DNA of 64,000 nucleotides from Streptomyces aureocirculatus (GCF_000720475.1 NZ_JOAP01000015.1:62001-126000); one strand, 5' to 3'; shown: positions 7,845 through 16,937, numbered from the stretch's first letter. The notes: generated by a model from the letters alone, not told the origin. A program made the numbers and translations.

Positions 7845-8873
7845 TCACGCGTCTCTGCGGATCCATCGGCTGATCGCCCAGTTGAGCAGGCCGATCAGGA
7901 CGAGAATGAGGAACATGGTCCAGGCGATCGCCGAGGCCCGCCCCAGGTGTTGGTTGAACCAGCCCTGCTCGTACAGATAGAGCCCGAGCGTCTGGAACTG
8001 GTGGTCGGAGCCGCCGGTCGGGCTCGCGCCCTGACTGAACAGGAGCGGCTCGCCGAAGAGCTGGGTCGCACCGATCGTCGACACCACGCAGGTGAACAGG
8101 ATCGTCGGCCGCAGCGAGGGCACCGTCACATGCCGGAACTGCTGCCAGCGGCTCGCGCCGTCCAGAGCGGCCGACTCGTACAGGTCCTTCGGGATGGCCT
8201 GCATGGCGGCGAGGTAGATCAGCGCGTTGTAGCCCGTCCACCGCCAGATCACGATCGCGGAGACGGCGAACTGCGCGGTCCAGTCGCCGTTCTGCCAGTC
8301 CACGGCGTCGACGCCGACCAGACCGAGACCCCAGTTGATCATGCCGTGGTCGGTGCGGCTGAACATCAGGACGAAGACGAGCGTCGCCGCGGCCACCGAG
8401 GTGGCGTACGGGGTGAGGATCGCGACGCGGAAGAACATCGAGCCGCGGAGGCGGTAGTGGAGGAGGTGGGCCAGACCCAGTGCCATGAGGAGCTGCGGCA
8501 CGGTCGAGATGACGCCGATGGTGAAGGTGTTGCGCAGCGCGTTCCAGAAGAAGTCGTCCTCCAGGAGCCGCGAGAAGTTGCGCAGGCCCACCCACTCCAT
8601 GTCGGTGGGTGTCCCGAGCTCCACGCGGTGCAGCGAGGCCCACCCCGTATAGAGCAGCGGGAAGAGACCGAAGGCGAGGAAGAAGAGGAAGAACGGCGCG
8701 ACGAGGGCGTAGGGACTCCACTTCACGTCCCGGCGGTAGCGGCGGCTGCGGCGGGCGCGGCGGCGTTCGGCGGCCGGGTCGGCGAGTGGTGTCGCCGGTC
8801 GCGCGCGGGGGGCCGCGCCCTCCTCCCCCGTGGAGGGCGCGGCGGCACGGGTGTCACTCGGGATGTCGGTCAC
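7845..8873 (-). CDS. cebF: ABC sugar transporter permease, CebF-like
   Basis: 342 aa, MalF-type. A long Arg-rich cytoplasmic N-terminus (about 1-50) precedes the first helix (YALVAPFFLFFLAFGLFPLL). The EAA loop is YESAALDGASRWQQFRHVTV. It lies 7 bp downstream of the cebE stop and 9 bp before cebG, so all three are co-transcribed from the operator-controlled cebE promoter. Confidence 0.92.
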   Translation of the reverse strand: MTDIPSDTRAAAPSTGEEGAAPRARPATPLADPAAERRRARRSRRYRRDVKWSPYALVAPFFLFFLAFGLFPLLYTGWASLHRVELGTPTDMEWVGLRNFSRLLEDDFFWNALRNTFTIGVISTVPQLLMALGLAHLLHYRLRGSMFFRVAILTPYATSVAAATLVFVLMFSRTDHGMINWGLGLVGVDAVDWQNGDWTAQFAVSAIVIWRWTGYNALIYLAAMQAIPKDLYESAALDGASRWQQFRHVTVPSLRPTILFTCVVSTIGATQLFGEPLLFSQGASPTGGSDHQFQTLGLYLYEQGWFNQHLGRASAIAWTMFLILVLIGLLNWAISRWIRRDA

Positions 8874-8880
8874 CGGGTGA

Positions 8881-10218
8881 TCACTGGTCCAGTGCGTTGT
8901 CGATCGTCTTCATGGCTTTGTCCCAGGCCTTGTCGGGCGACGTCCCCTTCTGGTCGACGCCGAGCATTCCGGTGTCGGCCAGGTACTGGGAGATGATCCC
9001 GTCCTTGGGGCCGATCGGCTGGACCGGCACGCCCTCGGCGGCCTTGGCGAAGATCTGTCCGACGGGGGAGTCACCGAAGTAGGGGTTCTTGGCGTCCTTC
9101 ACTTCGGGCAGGTCGTAGGCGGCCTCGGCGCTCGGGAAGCTGGCGCGCTTGTCGAACAGCTTGGCCTGCTGCTTCGGGGCGGTCAGCCAGGTGACGAGCT
9201 TGGCGGCCTCCTCCTTGTTCTTGCCCGCCTCGGGCACGCTCAGGAAGGAGCCGCCCCAGTTGCCGGGCTTGGGCGCGGCGGCGACGTCCCACTGGTCCTC
9301 GCCCTTGTCGCCCGCCTTGTCCTTGATGTAGCCGAGCATCCAGGGCGGGCAGGTCACGGTGGCGAAGGAGCCGTTGGCGAAGGCCTGGTCCCAACTGGGC
9401 TGGAACTGCTGGAGCTTGGCGGTGAGCCCCGCCTCGGCGAACTGCGCCCCGAGCTCCCACCCTTCCCGGACCCCCGCGCTGTCCTTGTAGACCAGCTCGC
9501 CGTCGGCGTCGTAGAACTTCTCCTTGCCGGAGGCGTGCACGGCGGCCATGACGCCGGTGGCGCCGTCGACGAAGGCGGTGCCCTCGGGTCCCTTCTTCTT
9601 GTACTGCTTGCCCGCCTCCAGGTACTTCTTCCAGTCCCCGGCCCAGAGCTTGCCGACCTCCTCGCGGTCCGTCGGCAGTCCGGCCTTCTTGAACAGGTCC
9701 TTGCGGTAACAGATGCCGGTCGGTCCGATGTCGGTGCCGAGGCCGACGGTCTTGCCGTCCTTGGTGGTGCCCTGCTGCCACTTCCAGCCCAGGTAGGCGC
9801 CCTTGTCCACACCCTGTGTCTTGCCGAGGTCCACCAGTTTGGCCGAGTGGGTGCCGGTCAGTTCGGCGATGTTGCCGACCTCGACGGCCTGGACGTCGGA
9901 GAGGCCGCTGCCGCTGCTGAGGTGGGTGAGGAGGGCGGGCCAGTAGTTCTCGTTGCGCTGTACGGAGTTCTGCTTGATGTTGATGTCGGGGTTCAGCTTC
10001 TCGTACTCGTCGTAGAGCCCTGCCTCCTGTAGCCCGAAAGCACCGAAGACCCCGACGGTCAGCGTCGTCTTCCCCTTGTCGCCACCGTCGCCGCCGCCCC
10101 CCGAGGACCCGCCGGGCTCGTCGGAGTCATCGGCGCAGCCGGCGAGCAGCCCGGTGGCAAGGGCGGCGACGGCCGCGAGGGCCACCGCTCGGCGGGGCGT
10201 TCGAGTCCTGTAGCGCAT
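8881..10218 (-). CDS. cebE: Cello-oligosaccharide-binding lipoprotein, CebE-like
   Basis: 445 aa from ATG 10216-10218, which follows a strong AGGAGG; longer frames were rejected. Lipoprotein signal: basic start, hydrophobic helix, then LLAGC with lipid-anchored C28, followed by a Gly/Ser/Asp linker. The mature part is a family-1 solute-binding protein with LTVGVFGAFGLQEAGLYDEY near the start and PPWMLGYIKDKAGDKGEDQW in the middle. It captures cellobiose/cellotriose outside the membrane for CebFG. A perfect CebR operator lies 117 bp upstream. Confidence 0.93.
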   Translation of the reverse strand: MRYRTRTPRRAVALAAVAALATGLLAGCADDSDEPGGSSGGGGDGGDKGKTTLTVGVFGAFGLQEAGLYDEYEKLNPDINIKQNSVQRNENYWPALLTHLSSGSGLSDVQAVEVGNIAELTGTHSAKLVDLGKTQGVDKGAYLGWKWQQGTTKDGKTVGLGTDIGPTGICYRKDLFKKAGLPTDREEVGKLWAGDWKKYLEAGKQYKKKGPEGTAFVDGATGVMAAVHASGKEKFYDADGELVYKDSAGVREGWELGAQFAEAGLTAKLQQFQPSWDQAFANGSFATVTCPPWMLGYIKDKAGDKGEDQWDVAAAPKPGNWGGSFLSVPEAGKNKEEAAKLVTWLTAPKQQAKLFDKRASFPSAEAAYDLPEVKDAKNPYFGDSPVGQIFAKAAEGVPVQPIGPKDGIISQYLADTGMLGVDQKGTSPDKAWDKAMKTIDNALDQ

Positions 10219-10334
10219 TGCGTCCTCCTGGTGCCCGGACGTGCCGACCGCGGCGGAACTCCGGCCCCGCATGCGGAAAATGCCGGAATTCGGCTGGGAC
10301 GGGACGTGTGGGTCGTGTAAGAGCCGGGTAGGGG

Positions 10335-10348
10335 TGGGAGCGCTCCCA
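10335..10348. promoter_or_regulatory. CebR operator upstream of cebE
   Basis: TGGGAGCGCTCCCA is a perfect 14-bp palindrome and matches the known CebR box. It lies in the 263-bp divergent gap between cebE and cebR, so it can control both. Nothing else clear is seen in the gap. Confidence 0.92.
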
Positions 10349-10481
10349 TGTGTGATGCCTTGAAGGTTCGCGGGTCGTCCCGGGGGTGTCAAGGCACCGG
10401 ACACCGGGAGTTGCGGGCCGACCGTGCCGCCGCTGGTGGTCGTGGCCCTGCTGTTAGATTCGCGTCGTGGGGAGGCACTGA

Positions 10482-11537
10482 ATGGGGAGTGGTCAGCCCA
10501 GGGGGCGCAGCGGGGGACGGCCCACGCTGGAGGAAGTGGCAGTGCGGGCGGGAGTCGGACGCGGCACCGTGTCCCGGGTGATCAACGGATCGCCCCGGGT
10601 CAGTGAGCACACGCGCGCGGCCGTCGAGGAGGCGGTGGCGGAGCTCGGCTATGTCCCGAACACGGCGGCCCGCGCGCTGGCCGCCAACCGCACGGACTCC
10701 ATCGCGGTCGTGGTCCCCGAGCCGGAGTCCCGTTTCTTCTCCGAGCCGTACTTCTCGGACATCATCCACGGCGTCGGCGCGGCGCTCGCGGACACGGACA
10801 TGCAGCTCCTGCTGACGTTCGCGGGTGGCGACAGGGAGCGTCGAAGCCTCGCGCAGTACTTGTCGGCGCACCGCGTGGACGGTGTCCTGCTGGTCTCCGT
10901 CCACGCCGACGACCCTCTCCCCGACCTGCTCGAGCAACTGGAGATCCCGGCCGTGATCAGCGGCCGCCGCTCGGCGGAGGAACGCCTCGCGTCGGTGGAC
11001 TCCGACAACTTCGGGGGCGCGCGGGCGGCCGTCGGCCACCTGCTCTCGCGGGGCCGCCGCACGATAGCCACGATCACGGGCCGCCTGGACGTGTACGGCG
11101 CCCAGCGCCGCCTGGACGGCTACGTCGACGCGCTCACGGAGGCGGGCCACCCGCCGTCCGCGGACCTGACGGCCCACGGCGACTTCACCGAGGACGGCGG
11201 CCGCCGCGCGATGGCCGACCTCCTCGCCCGCCGCCCGGACCTGGACGCGGTCTTCGCGGGATCGGACGTCATGGCCGCGGGCGCCCGCCAGGTCCTCCGC
11301 GAGGCGGGCCGCCGCATACCGGACGACGTGGCCCTGGTCGGCTTCGACGACTCGGCCATCGCCCGCCACATGGACCCGCCCCTCACCAGTGTCCGCCAGC
11401 CCATAGCGGAGATGGGCCGCACGATGACGAACGTCCTCCTGGCCGAGATCGCCGACACCCGCCCGAGCGCGGCGCGGCGCCTTGCGCGGCAGCAGATCGT
11501 GCTGCCTACGGAGCTGGTGTGCAGGGAGTCGTCGTGA
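10482..11537 (+). CDS. cebR: LacI-family repressor, CebR-like
   Basis: 351 aa. N-terminal helix-turn-helix: PTLEEVAVRAGVGRGTVSRV followed by the hinge AARALAANRTDSIAVVVP. The C-terminal periplasmic-binding-like sensor contains GSDVMAAGARQVLREAG and ALVGFDDSAIARHMDPPLTS. It is divergent from cebEFG-bglC, and two matching operators are present. Established for this family: cellobiose or cellotriose releases it from DNA. In S. scabies and related species it also links cellulose breakdown to virulence or development. Confidence 0.92.
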   Translation: MGSGQPRGRSGGRPTLEEVAVRAGVGRGTVSRVINGSPRVSEHTRAAVEEAVAELGYVPNTAARALAANRTDSIAVVVPEPESRFFSEPYFSDIIHGVGAALADTDMQLLLTFAGGDRERRSLAQYLSAHRVDGVLLVSVHADDPLPDLLEQLEIPAVISGRRSAEERLASVDSDNFGGARAAVGHLLSRGRRTIATITGRLDVYGAQRRLDGYVDALTEAGHPPSADLTAHGDFTEDGGRRAMADLLARRPDLDAVFAGSDVMAAGARQVLREAGRRIPDDVALVGFDDSAIARHMDPPLTSVRQPIAEMGRTMTNVLLAEIADTRPSAARRLARQQIVLPTELVCRESS

Positions 11538-11687
11538 CGTCGTGGTGAGGGGGCGGGTGCCCTGGGGCAGGTGTCCTGGGGCGATGGCCCGGACGCGGCT
11601 CCCTGCACGGGATCACCCCGGCGAAGGCGGAGGGTGGCATGGTGCGTACCCGAAGAGCTGCACGATCACAGCTCGTCGCGCCGACGC

Positions 11688-11961
11688 TTATGCGGCGGGC
11701 CGTGGGCGGGCGTGGCATCCCTCCAGGTGCAGGTAGCCGAACAGCATCCCGGCCGTTCCCATGAACAGGTGACCGCAACGTGTCCGGCTCGGCTGTGCGG
11801 TGGCAGCCGGAGCAGAACGTTTTGGGTTTCCTGGCCTGGGCCAGTGCGTGGATGTGGTCGTGGCCGAGGGTGCGGGCGGTGATGCGCGGGGCTCCATCGT
11901 GCAGAGCGGGCAGGTGGCGGCGTGATCGTGCCAGTCCAGGTATGTCGCGAGTGCCCGTGTC
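11688..11961 (-). pseudogene. 3' fragment of a Cys-rich gene split by the Tn3 element
   Basis: Read leftward from the left target duplication, the frame continues the gene that begins at 16263. Joining the two at the 5-bp duplication gives ...CYDAQT-RALATYLDWHDHAATCPLCT..., with a second Cys pair ATCPLC. It runs to TAA at 11688-11690 (about 90 codons). A second frame over 11690-11890 contains FCSGCH, so the true 3' reading frame could have drifted. 11538-11687 holds nothing clear. Confidence 0.7.
11957..11961. repeat. 5-bp target-site duplication, left copy
   Basis: GTGTC immediately outside the left inverted repeat; the same GTGTC is at 16074-16078 outside the right one. Five base pairs is the normal Tn3-family duplication. 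Confidence 0.92.
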
Positions 11962-12005
11962 GGCCCTGTTCTCGTATAGCTACGGCCAACGGACATGTAG
12001 CGCTG
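11962..12005 (+). repeat. Left terminal inverted repeat
   Basis: 44 bp starting GGCCCTGTTCTCGTATAGC and ending GTAGCGCTG at its inner end. It is the exact reverse complement of 16030-16073. Confidence 0.97.
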
Positions 12006-12349
12006 GGTGACGCTCGGGGCTGGACCGGGTGCGAGGTACGGCGGTACGGCGATTAGCGGTAGCAGGGACTCCGCTTCGAGGTCGGCCTATTAGGCGTCTG
12101 GCGCCTGATGGCTCGTCATGGGAGTGCCGCAGTAGATAGCGCGACCCCGCCGCACGTCGCCGTCGCTGAACATCCAAAACCTACCAGCGGGTTATTTGCT
12201 TCCTGGTGTCCGAGCCGGGATTACAGAGCCTGTCCCGTAGGGGATAGGGCAGTCGGCATCCCCTACGGGCCCCGAGGGGGTTTTCCCCCTTTGCGGCCCG
12301 GGGGGTCGCTCCATGTCCCAGCGGAGCAGCCGACGGGCATAATCCATCC
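12006..12349. other. Noncoding region of the transposon with two hairpins
   Basis: No gene is seen. A perfect 12-bp inverted repeat CCCGTAGGGGAT (12234-12245) / ATCCCCTACGGG (12258-12269) has a 12-nt loop, and AGGGGG-TTTT-CCCCCT at 12275-12290 follows. They lie 80-115 bp upstream of the hydrolase start and could be an operator, a terminator of upstream transcription, or part of a lost resolution site. Confidence 0.5.
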
Positions 12350-13570
12350 ATGACTTTACGGCGAACAAGTATTCGGATTGTGGCTGGTGCGGCGGTCCTC
12401 GGCAGTGTGTCCGCCCTGGTGGCTCCGGTCTCGGCGGCGGCCGGCTCCCACAGTGAGCGGGTACAAGGCGGGACCGTCGTCTCCGTCGAGCAAGCGGCCG
12501 ACCTTACAGCGGAGGAAGTGGCCGGGGAACTCCGGGGAAAGATCGACTCGTCCCGGGTCCGCTTTGGCGTGACCGCCTATCGGGTCACCTACCGCACCAC
12601 TGACAGCGCGGGCGCCCCCACGACCGCGAGCCAGCTCGTCGTCCTGCCCAAGAACGGGGCGCGCCACCTGGCCACCGTCTCCTGGCTGCACGGCACCACC
12701 GTCTATCGCAAGGACGTCGCCTCGGAGAATCCGAAGTCGAACGACCGGCTCGTCGCCCTGCTGTTCGCCTCGACCGGGCGGGCCGTTTCGGCGCCCGACT
12801 ACGTGGGCCTCGGCTCGGGCGAAGGCTTCCACCCGTACGGTGACCCTCTGGCCACCGTCGCGGCCTCGGTGGACGGCCTGCGCGCAGCCCGGACCTTCGC
12901 CCACCGGAACGGCCGGGAGTTGAAGCGGAAGGTCCAGGTCAGCGGGTTCTCGCAGGGCGGCCCCGCGACCATGTTGGTAGGCCGGGCGCTTCAGCAGGAG
13001 GGCGCCGACCGCTACTTCCGGCTGGGGGCACTCGCCCCGGTCAGCGGCCCCTACAACCTTTCGGCCTTCGAGGCCGCCGCAGCCGACGACAAGATCGCCA
13101 AATCCGGCATCTACCTCGCCTACTTCGTCACCGCCTGGAACAAGATGTACGGCCTCTACACGTCACCCGGCGACGTCTTCCGCTCCCCCTACGACAGCAA
13201 GGTGGAGGGTCTCTTCGACGGCCATCACACCGCCGGACAGATCTTCAGCGAACTCCCGGCGGCTTCCAAGGACCTGTTCACCGAGGACTTCCTGAACAAG
13301 ATCCGCAAGCCCGACGGTGTCCTGAAGGACAAACTGCGTCCGATGGACAACACGTGCGACTGGCGGCCGAACGTACCGGTGGAGATCTTCCACGGCCGGG
13401 GCGACAAGGACGTCGACATCAGTCACGCGACCTACTGTGCCGACCAGTTGACGAGGAACGGCGCCGCACACCGGCTGACCGACGTCGGCGAATACGACCA
13501 CAACGAATCGGTGCGGCAAGCCCTGCCCCGAATCGTCAGATTCTTCGACGAGTCGGCGAAGACCAACTGA
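12350..13570 (+). CDS. Secreted alpha/beta-hydrolase (lipase/esterase-like), transposon passenger
   Basis: 406 aa. Sec signal peptide at residues 1-31 (MTLRRTSIRIVAGAAVLGSV then ALVAPVSAAAGS). Alpha/beta-hydrolase core resembling secretory lipases: oxyanion region VSWLHGTT, nucleophile S201 in GFSQGG, acid in EIFHGRGDKDVDISHA, and His in EYDHNES. Codon 3 is TTA (12356-12358), a rare codon in Streptomyces that needs the bldA tRNA, so translation may be tied to development. It is the only intact gene in the Tn3 element. Substrate unknown; ester lipid or acyl-oligosaccharide are guesses. Confidence 0.85.
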   Translation: MTLRRTSIRIVAGAAVLGSVSALVAPVSAAAGSHSERVQGGTVVSVEQAADLTAEEVAGELRGKIDSSRVRFGVTAYRVTYRTTDSAGAPTTASQLVVLPKNGARHLATVSWLHGTTVYRKDVASENPKSNDRLVALLFASTGRAVSAPDYVGLGSGEGFHPYGDPLATVAASVDGLRAARTFAHRNGRELKRKVQVSGFSQGGPATMLVGRALQQEGADRYFRLGALAPVSGPYNLSAFEAAAADDKIAKSGIYLAYFVTAWNKMYGLYTSPGDVFRSPYDSKVEGLFDGHHTAGQIFSELPAASKDLFTEDFLNKIRKPDGVLKDKLRPMDNTCDWRPNVPVEIFHGRGDKDVDISHATYCADQLTRNGAAHRLTDVGEYDHNESVRQALPRIVRFFDESAKTN

Positions 13571-13660
13571 AGCACGCCACCGGCAACGGCTGGGAGCAGA
13601 GGATGTACGCGCGGCGGCGCGTCCGCCCGACCCATGCCTCTGCCGCACGCCCGGCGCCAG

Positions 13661-15946
13661 TCACGCGGAGGACGCCGCGCTCTGGACCTCGGGCGTGCGC
13701 GGGCCGGGCACCGTCGCGGCCCCGGCGGCCAGGTCCAGCTCCAAGCGGCTGTTCATATCCAGCTCGAACCGACCGTAGGGGTTTACGTGCGTCCAGAACA
13801 GCGGGGACAACGCCCGCCGGTCCGCGTCGGTGAGGCTGTTGGCCCACTTCGAATCGGCGAGGACCTGCTGCATCAGCAGCGTGTTGACGTGGACCAAGGC
13901 AGATTGGAGCAGGTGCAGGGCGAGCATGGACACCTCCTGGGACTCCTTGTCCGCACCTGCGAGGTCGCCATCCTTGCCGTAGAAGAGGTCCTTGTTCGCG
14001 CTGTTCCAGTTCTCCACAACCTGCAAGCCCGTGGATCTCCTGCCGCAGCTCGACGTCGGCAAGGTAGTCGCAAACGACGGCCGTCCGTACCGCCCGCCCG
14101 AGTTCCTCGGACAAATTCTCGCGGGTGGCGACCGAGGCGAACTCGGCGATGAAGTCCGCGCCCAACTCGGCGTACTTCAAGATGTCCAGTAGGTCGATCA
14201 TGCCCCAGCGCCGTTCGATCTCCGCCTTGATCGCCACCAGGGACTCGGGTTCCTCCTGCTTGCCACGCGGGGACACCTTGATCCACGACTCGCCGTGCTT
14301 CTTGACGATCGACACCCCGCCCGTGGTCCCCTCGGCCAGGGCACGGTCGAAGCGGTCCAGCGACGCCCGCAGCCTGCCCTGGAGCGCGGTGATGAACTCG
14401 TCGGCGTCCTGCGGCTGCCCCAGGGCGGCGTAGTGGACGTCCCGGTGGTCCTCGAAGTCGACGGGCAGGTCGTCCTCCGGGTTGCGCCATCGGTTCGCGC
14501 CCACTACCCAGATCTCGCGGCGCCGCAGCGCGTCCCGCAGCGACACGAGCACGCACAGCTCATACGGGATGCGCTCGACACGGCCCTTGTCGTCCACGAC
14601 CGCCGCCCGCCACTGCTCGGGGACCACGCCCTCCAGCGGCACCGTCTCCGCCGGGTCGAAGAACGCGCCCTCCTTCAGCGGCTGCTCCAGGTACCGCTTC
14701 AACAAGTCGATCGCGTCCATCACCGGCCGATAGGCGGTGTTGTTGCACTTCAGTTCCAGCACCTTCAGCAGTGGCGCGAGCATCCGCCGCCAGTGCGCCG
14801 AGTACGACGAGCGCAGCACCGTACGCACCCGGGCCCTATAGCGGGCCTCGTTCGCGGCAGCCTCCGCCGCCAAGGCCTTGAGCGTCTTCTCCCCGCCGAC
14901 CACAGGGAAGATCACCCGTCGCACGGTGCCGGAGGGCTCCGACAGCGCCGCCTCCGCGACCCGCAGCAGCGTCGCCTCCTTGCCGCGAACCTTTTTCAGC
15001 TCGGCCCCGAGCTCCTTCTCGACCTTCCGCTCCGCACGAGTATTGATCTTGAGCACGAGCTGGATGAACAGGTCCACCAAGGAGTCGGTGAGCTCCGTCT
15101 GCCGGACGTGGCACAGCGTGGCCAGCAGGGTCAGCCGCAGAGGCGGCTTCATGCGCTCCAGGTTCGCCGGGTACTCCTTCGACGCGCGTGCCCGCCAGGC
15201 GTCTACCAGCTTCTCCGACACGTCGGCGAACAGGTCTGCGGGCAGCTCCAGCCGCCGCACCCGCTCCAGCTTGTTCACCTCGGCCAGCAGGCTCTCCAAC
15301 CCCGGCGCCCCGGGGCCGGTCTTGAGCTCAGTAAAGTGCGACCGCCCGCCCCCGGCCGTCGCGCCGTCGCCGTCGGCGCCTTCCTCCGGGCCGTCGTCCG
15401 CGACCAGGTCCTCCAGCCGCGAGCGAGTCGCCTGGCTGAGCCGGTCCATCGTGCTGCGACAGAACCGCTTCTCGAAGTCCTTCGCCGCCTTGCCCACCAG
15501 CCGCCGCACCTGCCCCGGCGCCGGCGGCTCGATGTGGTCGTTGCGGCACCGGGCCACCACTGCGGCCGCGAGCCGGTCGCGCGACAGCTCCGCCGGGCAC
15601 AGCTCGGTCGCCAGCCACCCGGTCAGCCGGTCCTGGTCCTCCTCGGTGTTCGCCCGGAACCCGTACGCCGCCCGGATCTCGCCCCGGTGCCGCTGGATCG
15701 CCTTGCTCTGCCAGTCGTAGTCCGCCCACGCGGCGGCGGGCACCTTGACCTGCTGAGCCACGTACTCCACTGCGGCGGCCGGGACCTCCTTGGCCGACTC
15801 CCGGAACCGGGCCTCCACCTCGAAGAACTTCAGCAACAGCGCGAAGCCGAGCCTGGTCGTCCCGGATTTGTTCCGCACTCGCCTCATGTCGTTTCGAGTA
15901 GCGTCCAGACCTCGATCAGGTCCTCCGGCTCCCAGTCCTGCCGCAC
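13661..15946 (-). pseudogene. tnpA: Tn3-family transposase, broken by two frameshifts and loss of the catalytic core
   Basis: GTG 15944-15946 with AGAGGAG upstream starts VRQDWEPEDLIEVWTLLE. Near 15890 one base is missing from an A-run and the frame shifts to MRRVRNKSGTTRLGFALLLK, then continues as a normal transposase N-terminal domain. At about 14105-14115 the text jumps from SVATRENLS to EELGRAVRTAVVCDYLAD. In family members a segment of roughly 200 residues with the catalytic Asp residues lies between these. At about 14030, two bases are missing between QEIH and GLQVVENWNSANKDLFYGKD, after which the conserved C-terminus continues to 13661. The enzyme cannot be functional. Confidence 0.9.
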
Positions 15947-16029
15947 CCGTGCTCCTCTGCCCACCCGAGATCACTCGTTCAGCTCAACGAGACGCCCAGC
16001 GAGGGGAAACGACGATCACAGCAGCCACG

Positions 16030-16073
16030 CAGCGCTACATGTCCGTTGGCCGTAGCTATACGAGAACAGGGCC
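16030..16073 (-). repeat. Right terminal inverted repeat
   Basis: Exact reverse complement of 11962-12005 over 44 bp, directly followed by the GTGTC duplication at 16074-16078. Confidence 0.97.
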
Positions 16074-16078
16074 GTGTC
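16074..16078. repeat. 5-bp target-site duplication, right copy
   Basis: GTGTC immediately outside the right inverted repeat, matching 11957-11961. Confidence 0.92.
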
Positions 16079-16263
16079 TGGGCGTCGTAGCAGTCGCGGC
16101 AGGCGTGGGGCAGCCAGTTGCCGGAGCCGCCCAGGGCGATGCCCTGTCCGGGCCGCAGCGTGCGCGGGCACCACACGCAGGCGTTGCCGGAGTTCTGCTG
16201 TACGTCGAGCAGGGCGGCGCCGGGTACGACGAACATCCGCAAGGGGTCGGTCACGTCCCGCAT
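16074..16263 (-). pseudogene. 5' fragment of the Cys-rich gene split by the Tn3 element
   Basis: ATG 16261-16263 opens MRDVTDPLRMFVVPGAALLD, followed by a CVWC pair and HACRDC, and is interrupted at the transposon edge after YDAQT. With the 3' piece, three Cys pairs (CVWC, CRDC, CPLC) suggest a zinc-binding protein of roughly 150 aa. Its start lies inside the end of the preceding gene (13-nt overlap), so it was the third gene of a small operon. Confidence 0.8.
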
Positions 16264-16454
16264 CGGTTGCCTCCCGTGCGGTTCAGGTGGGCCCTGACGG
16301 CGGCGCCGCGTGCGGCATTCCACACCCGGCGCAGGCGGGTGCCCTTCGGGCAGTAATCCTCCTGTCGGCAGGGGGCGCAGGCGTTCAGGTGTCCCATGTA
16401 CGACGCGTAGACCCGCGTCGCCCGTTCGTCGAGCTCCGCAGACGTGGCACTCAT
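16251..16454 (-). CDS. Small Cys-containing protein of unknown function
   Basis: 67 aa from ATG 16452-16454, overlapping the previous gene's stop (ATGA). It reads MSATSAELDERATRVYASYM, then NACAPCRQEDYCPKGTRL with a C-x2-C-x5-C pattern that could bind a metal, and ends in Arg-rich NRTGGNRCGT. It is translationally coupled to its neighbours. Function unknown. Its link to the XRE regulator suggests an accessory or regulatory cassette. Confidence 0.65.
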   Translation of the reverse strand: MSATSAELDERATRVYASYMGHLNACAPCRQEDYCPKGTRLRRVWNAARGAAVRAHLNRTGGNRCGT

Positions 16455-16915
16455 GACTCGACCGCCAGCGGTTCGGCCGTCGCGAGGAGCGCGGCGAGGT
16501 GGGCGGGGTCGCACAGTTGTCCGGGGTGCTGCGGTGGCACCGCCCAGAAGGTGACCGGGGAGACCTGCGTGTCGACGCGGGGCACGGCCAGGTAGATGTC
16601 CTGGCCGAGGCGCTCGGCGGACCCTTCCCAGGGAGCGTCCGGTGCGATGAGTACGTAGTACAGGCCGCTGCCCGTGCGGATGTCGCGGACGACGGGGCCG
16701 TGCAGCCAGCCCTCCAGAGCCTTGCCGACAGTCCCACGGTCGTCGCTTCCGACGGCGGCGTGGATGCGCGGGGCCGGGACGCGAAGGGCGTCGAAGCGCA
16801 CACCGAGCGGCAGCAGCGCGACGCCGTGATTCGCCCACTCAGCATCGGCCTGGCGCGGCACTGGGTGTGCCGTGGCGAACCAATTGCTGATCAGCCTGCT
16901 TTTGTGCTGCCCCAT
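16451..16915 (-). CDS. Conserved-type hypothetical protein of the XRE cassette
   Basis: 154 aa from ATG 16913-16915 with GGAGG upstream. It begins MGQHKSRLISNWFATAHPVP and includes GVALLPLGVRFDALRVPAPR and a central GLYYVLIAPDAPWE. It reads like the small Streptomyces proteins sometimes compared with bifunctional primase/polymerase N-terminal folds, but no catalytic motif is visible, so no function is claimed. First gene of a three-gene overlapping row. Confidence 0.7.
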   Translation of the reverse strand: MGQHKSRLISNWFATAHPVPRQADAEWANHGVALLPLGVRFDALRVPAPRIHAAVGSDDRGTVGKALEGWLHGPVVRDIRTGSGLYYVLIAPDAPWEGSAERLGQDIYLAVPRVDTQVSPVTFWAVPPQHPGQLCDPAHLAALLATAEPLAVES

Positions 16916-16937
16916 CTGCCTGCACCTCCGTAGTACC

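Larger units (their letters stand above)
11962..16073. mobile_element. Tn3-family transposon, 4112 bp, apparently immobilised
   Basis: Bounded by 44-bp perfect inverted repeats (11962-12005 and 16030-16073) and 5-bp duplications. It carries a secreted hydrolase gene (12350-13570) and a damaged Tn3 transposase (13661-15946). No resolvase gene or clear res site is seen. Removing the element and one copy of the duplication restores an uninterrupted reading frame across 16263-16074 and 11961-11688, which shows the insertion was real and relatively clean. Confidence 0.95.

Noticed and set aside
5250..8996. A very long open frame antisense to the ceb genes
   Set aside because: It is the mirror of GC-rich codon bias; low-complexity content, no ribosome site, and the opposite strand encodes clear CebEFG and BglC.
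11688..11961. The 11.7-12.0 kb open frames as separate genes
   Set aside because: The text continues the split Cys-rich gene across the transposon; no independent start is convincing.
12258..12290. Hairpins as the res site of the Tn3 element
   Set aside because: No resolvase gene is present and no typical three-part res structure was found; kept only as unassigned hairpins.
13536..15974. Treating the 812-aa frame as an intact transposase
   Set aside because: Its first and last parts are out of frame with the conserved ends, and the catalytic segment is missing.
14295..16055. A long forward frame across the transposase
   Set aside because: It is Arg/Leu/His-rich without motifs; the minus strand matches a Tn3 transposase.
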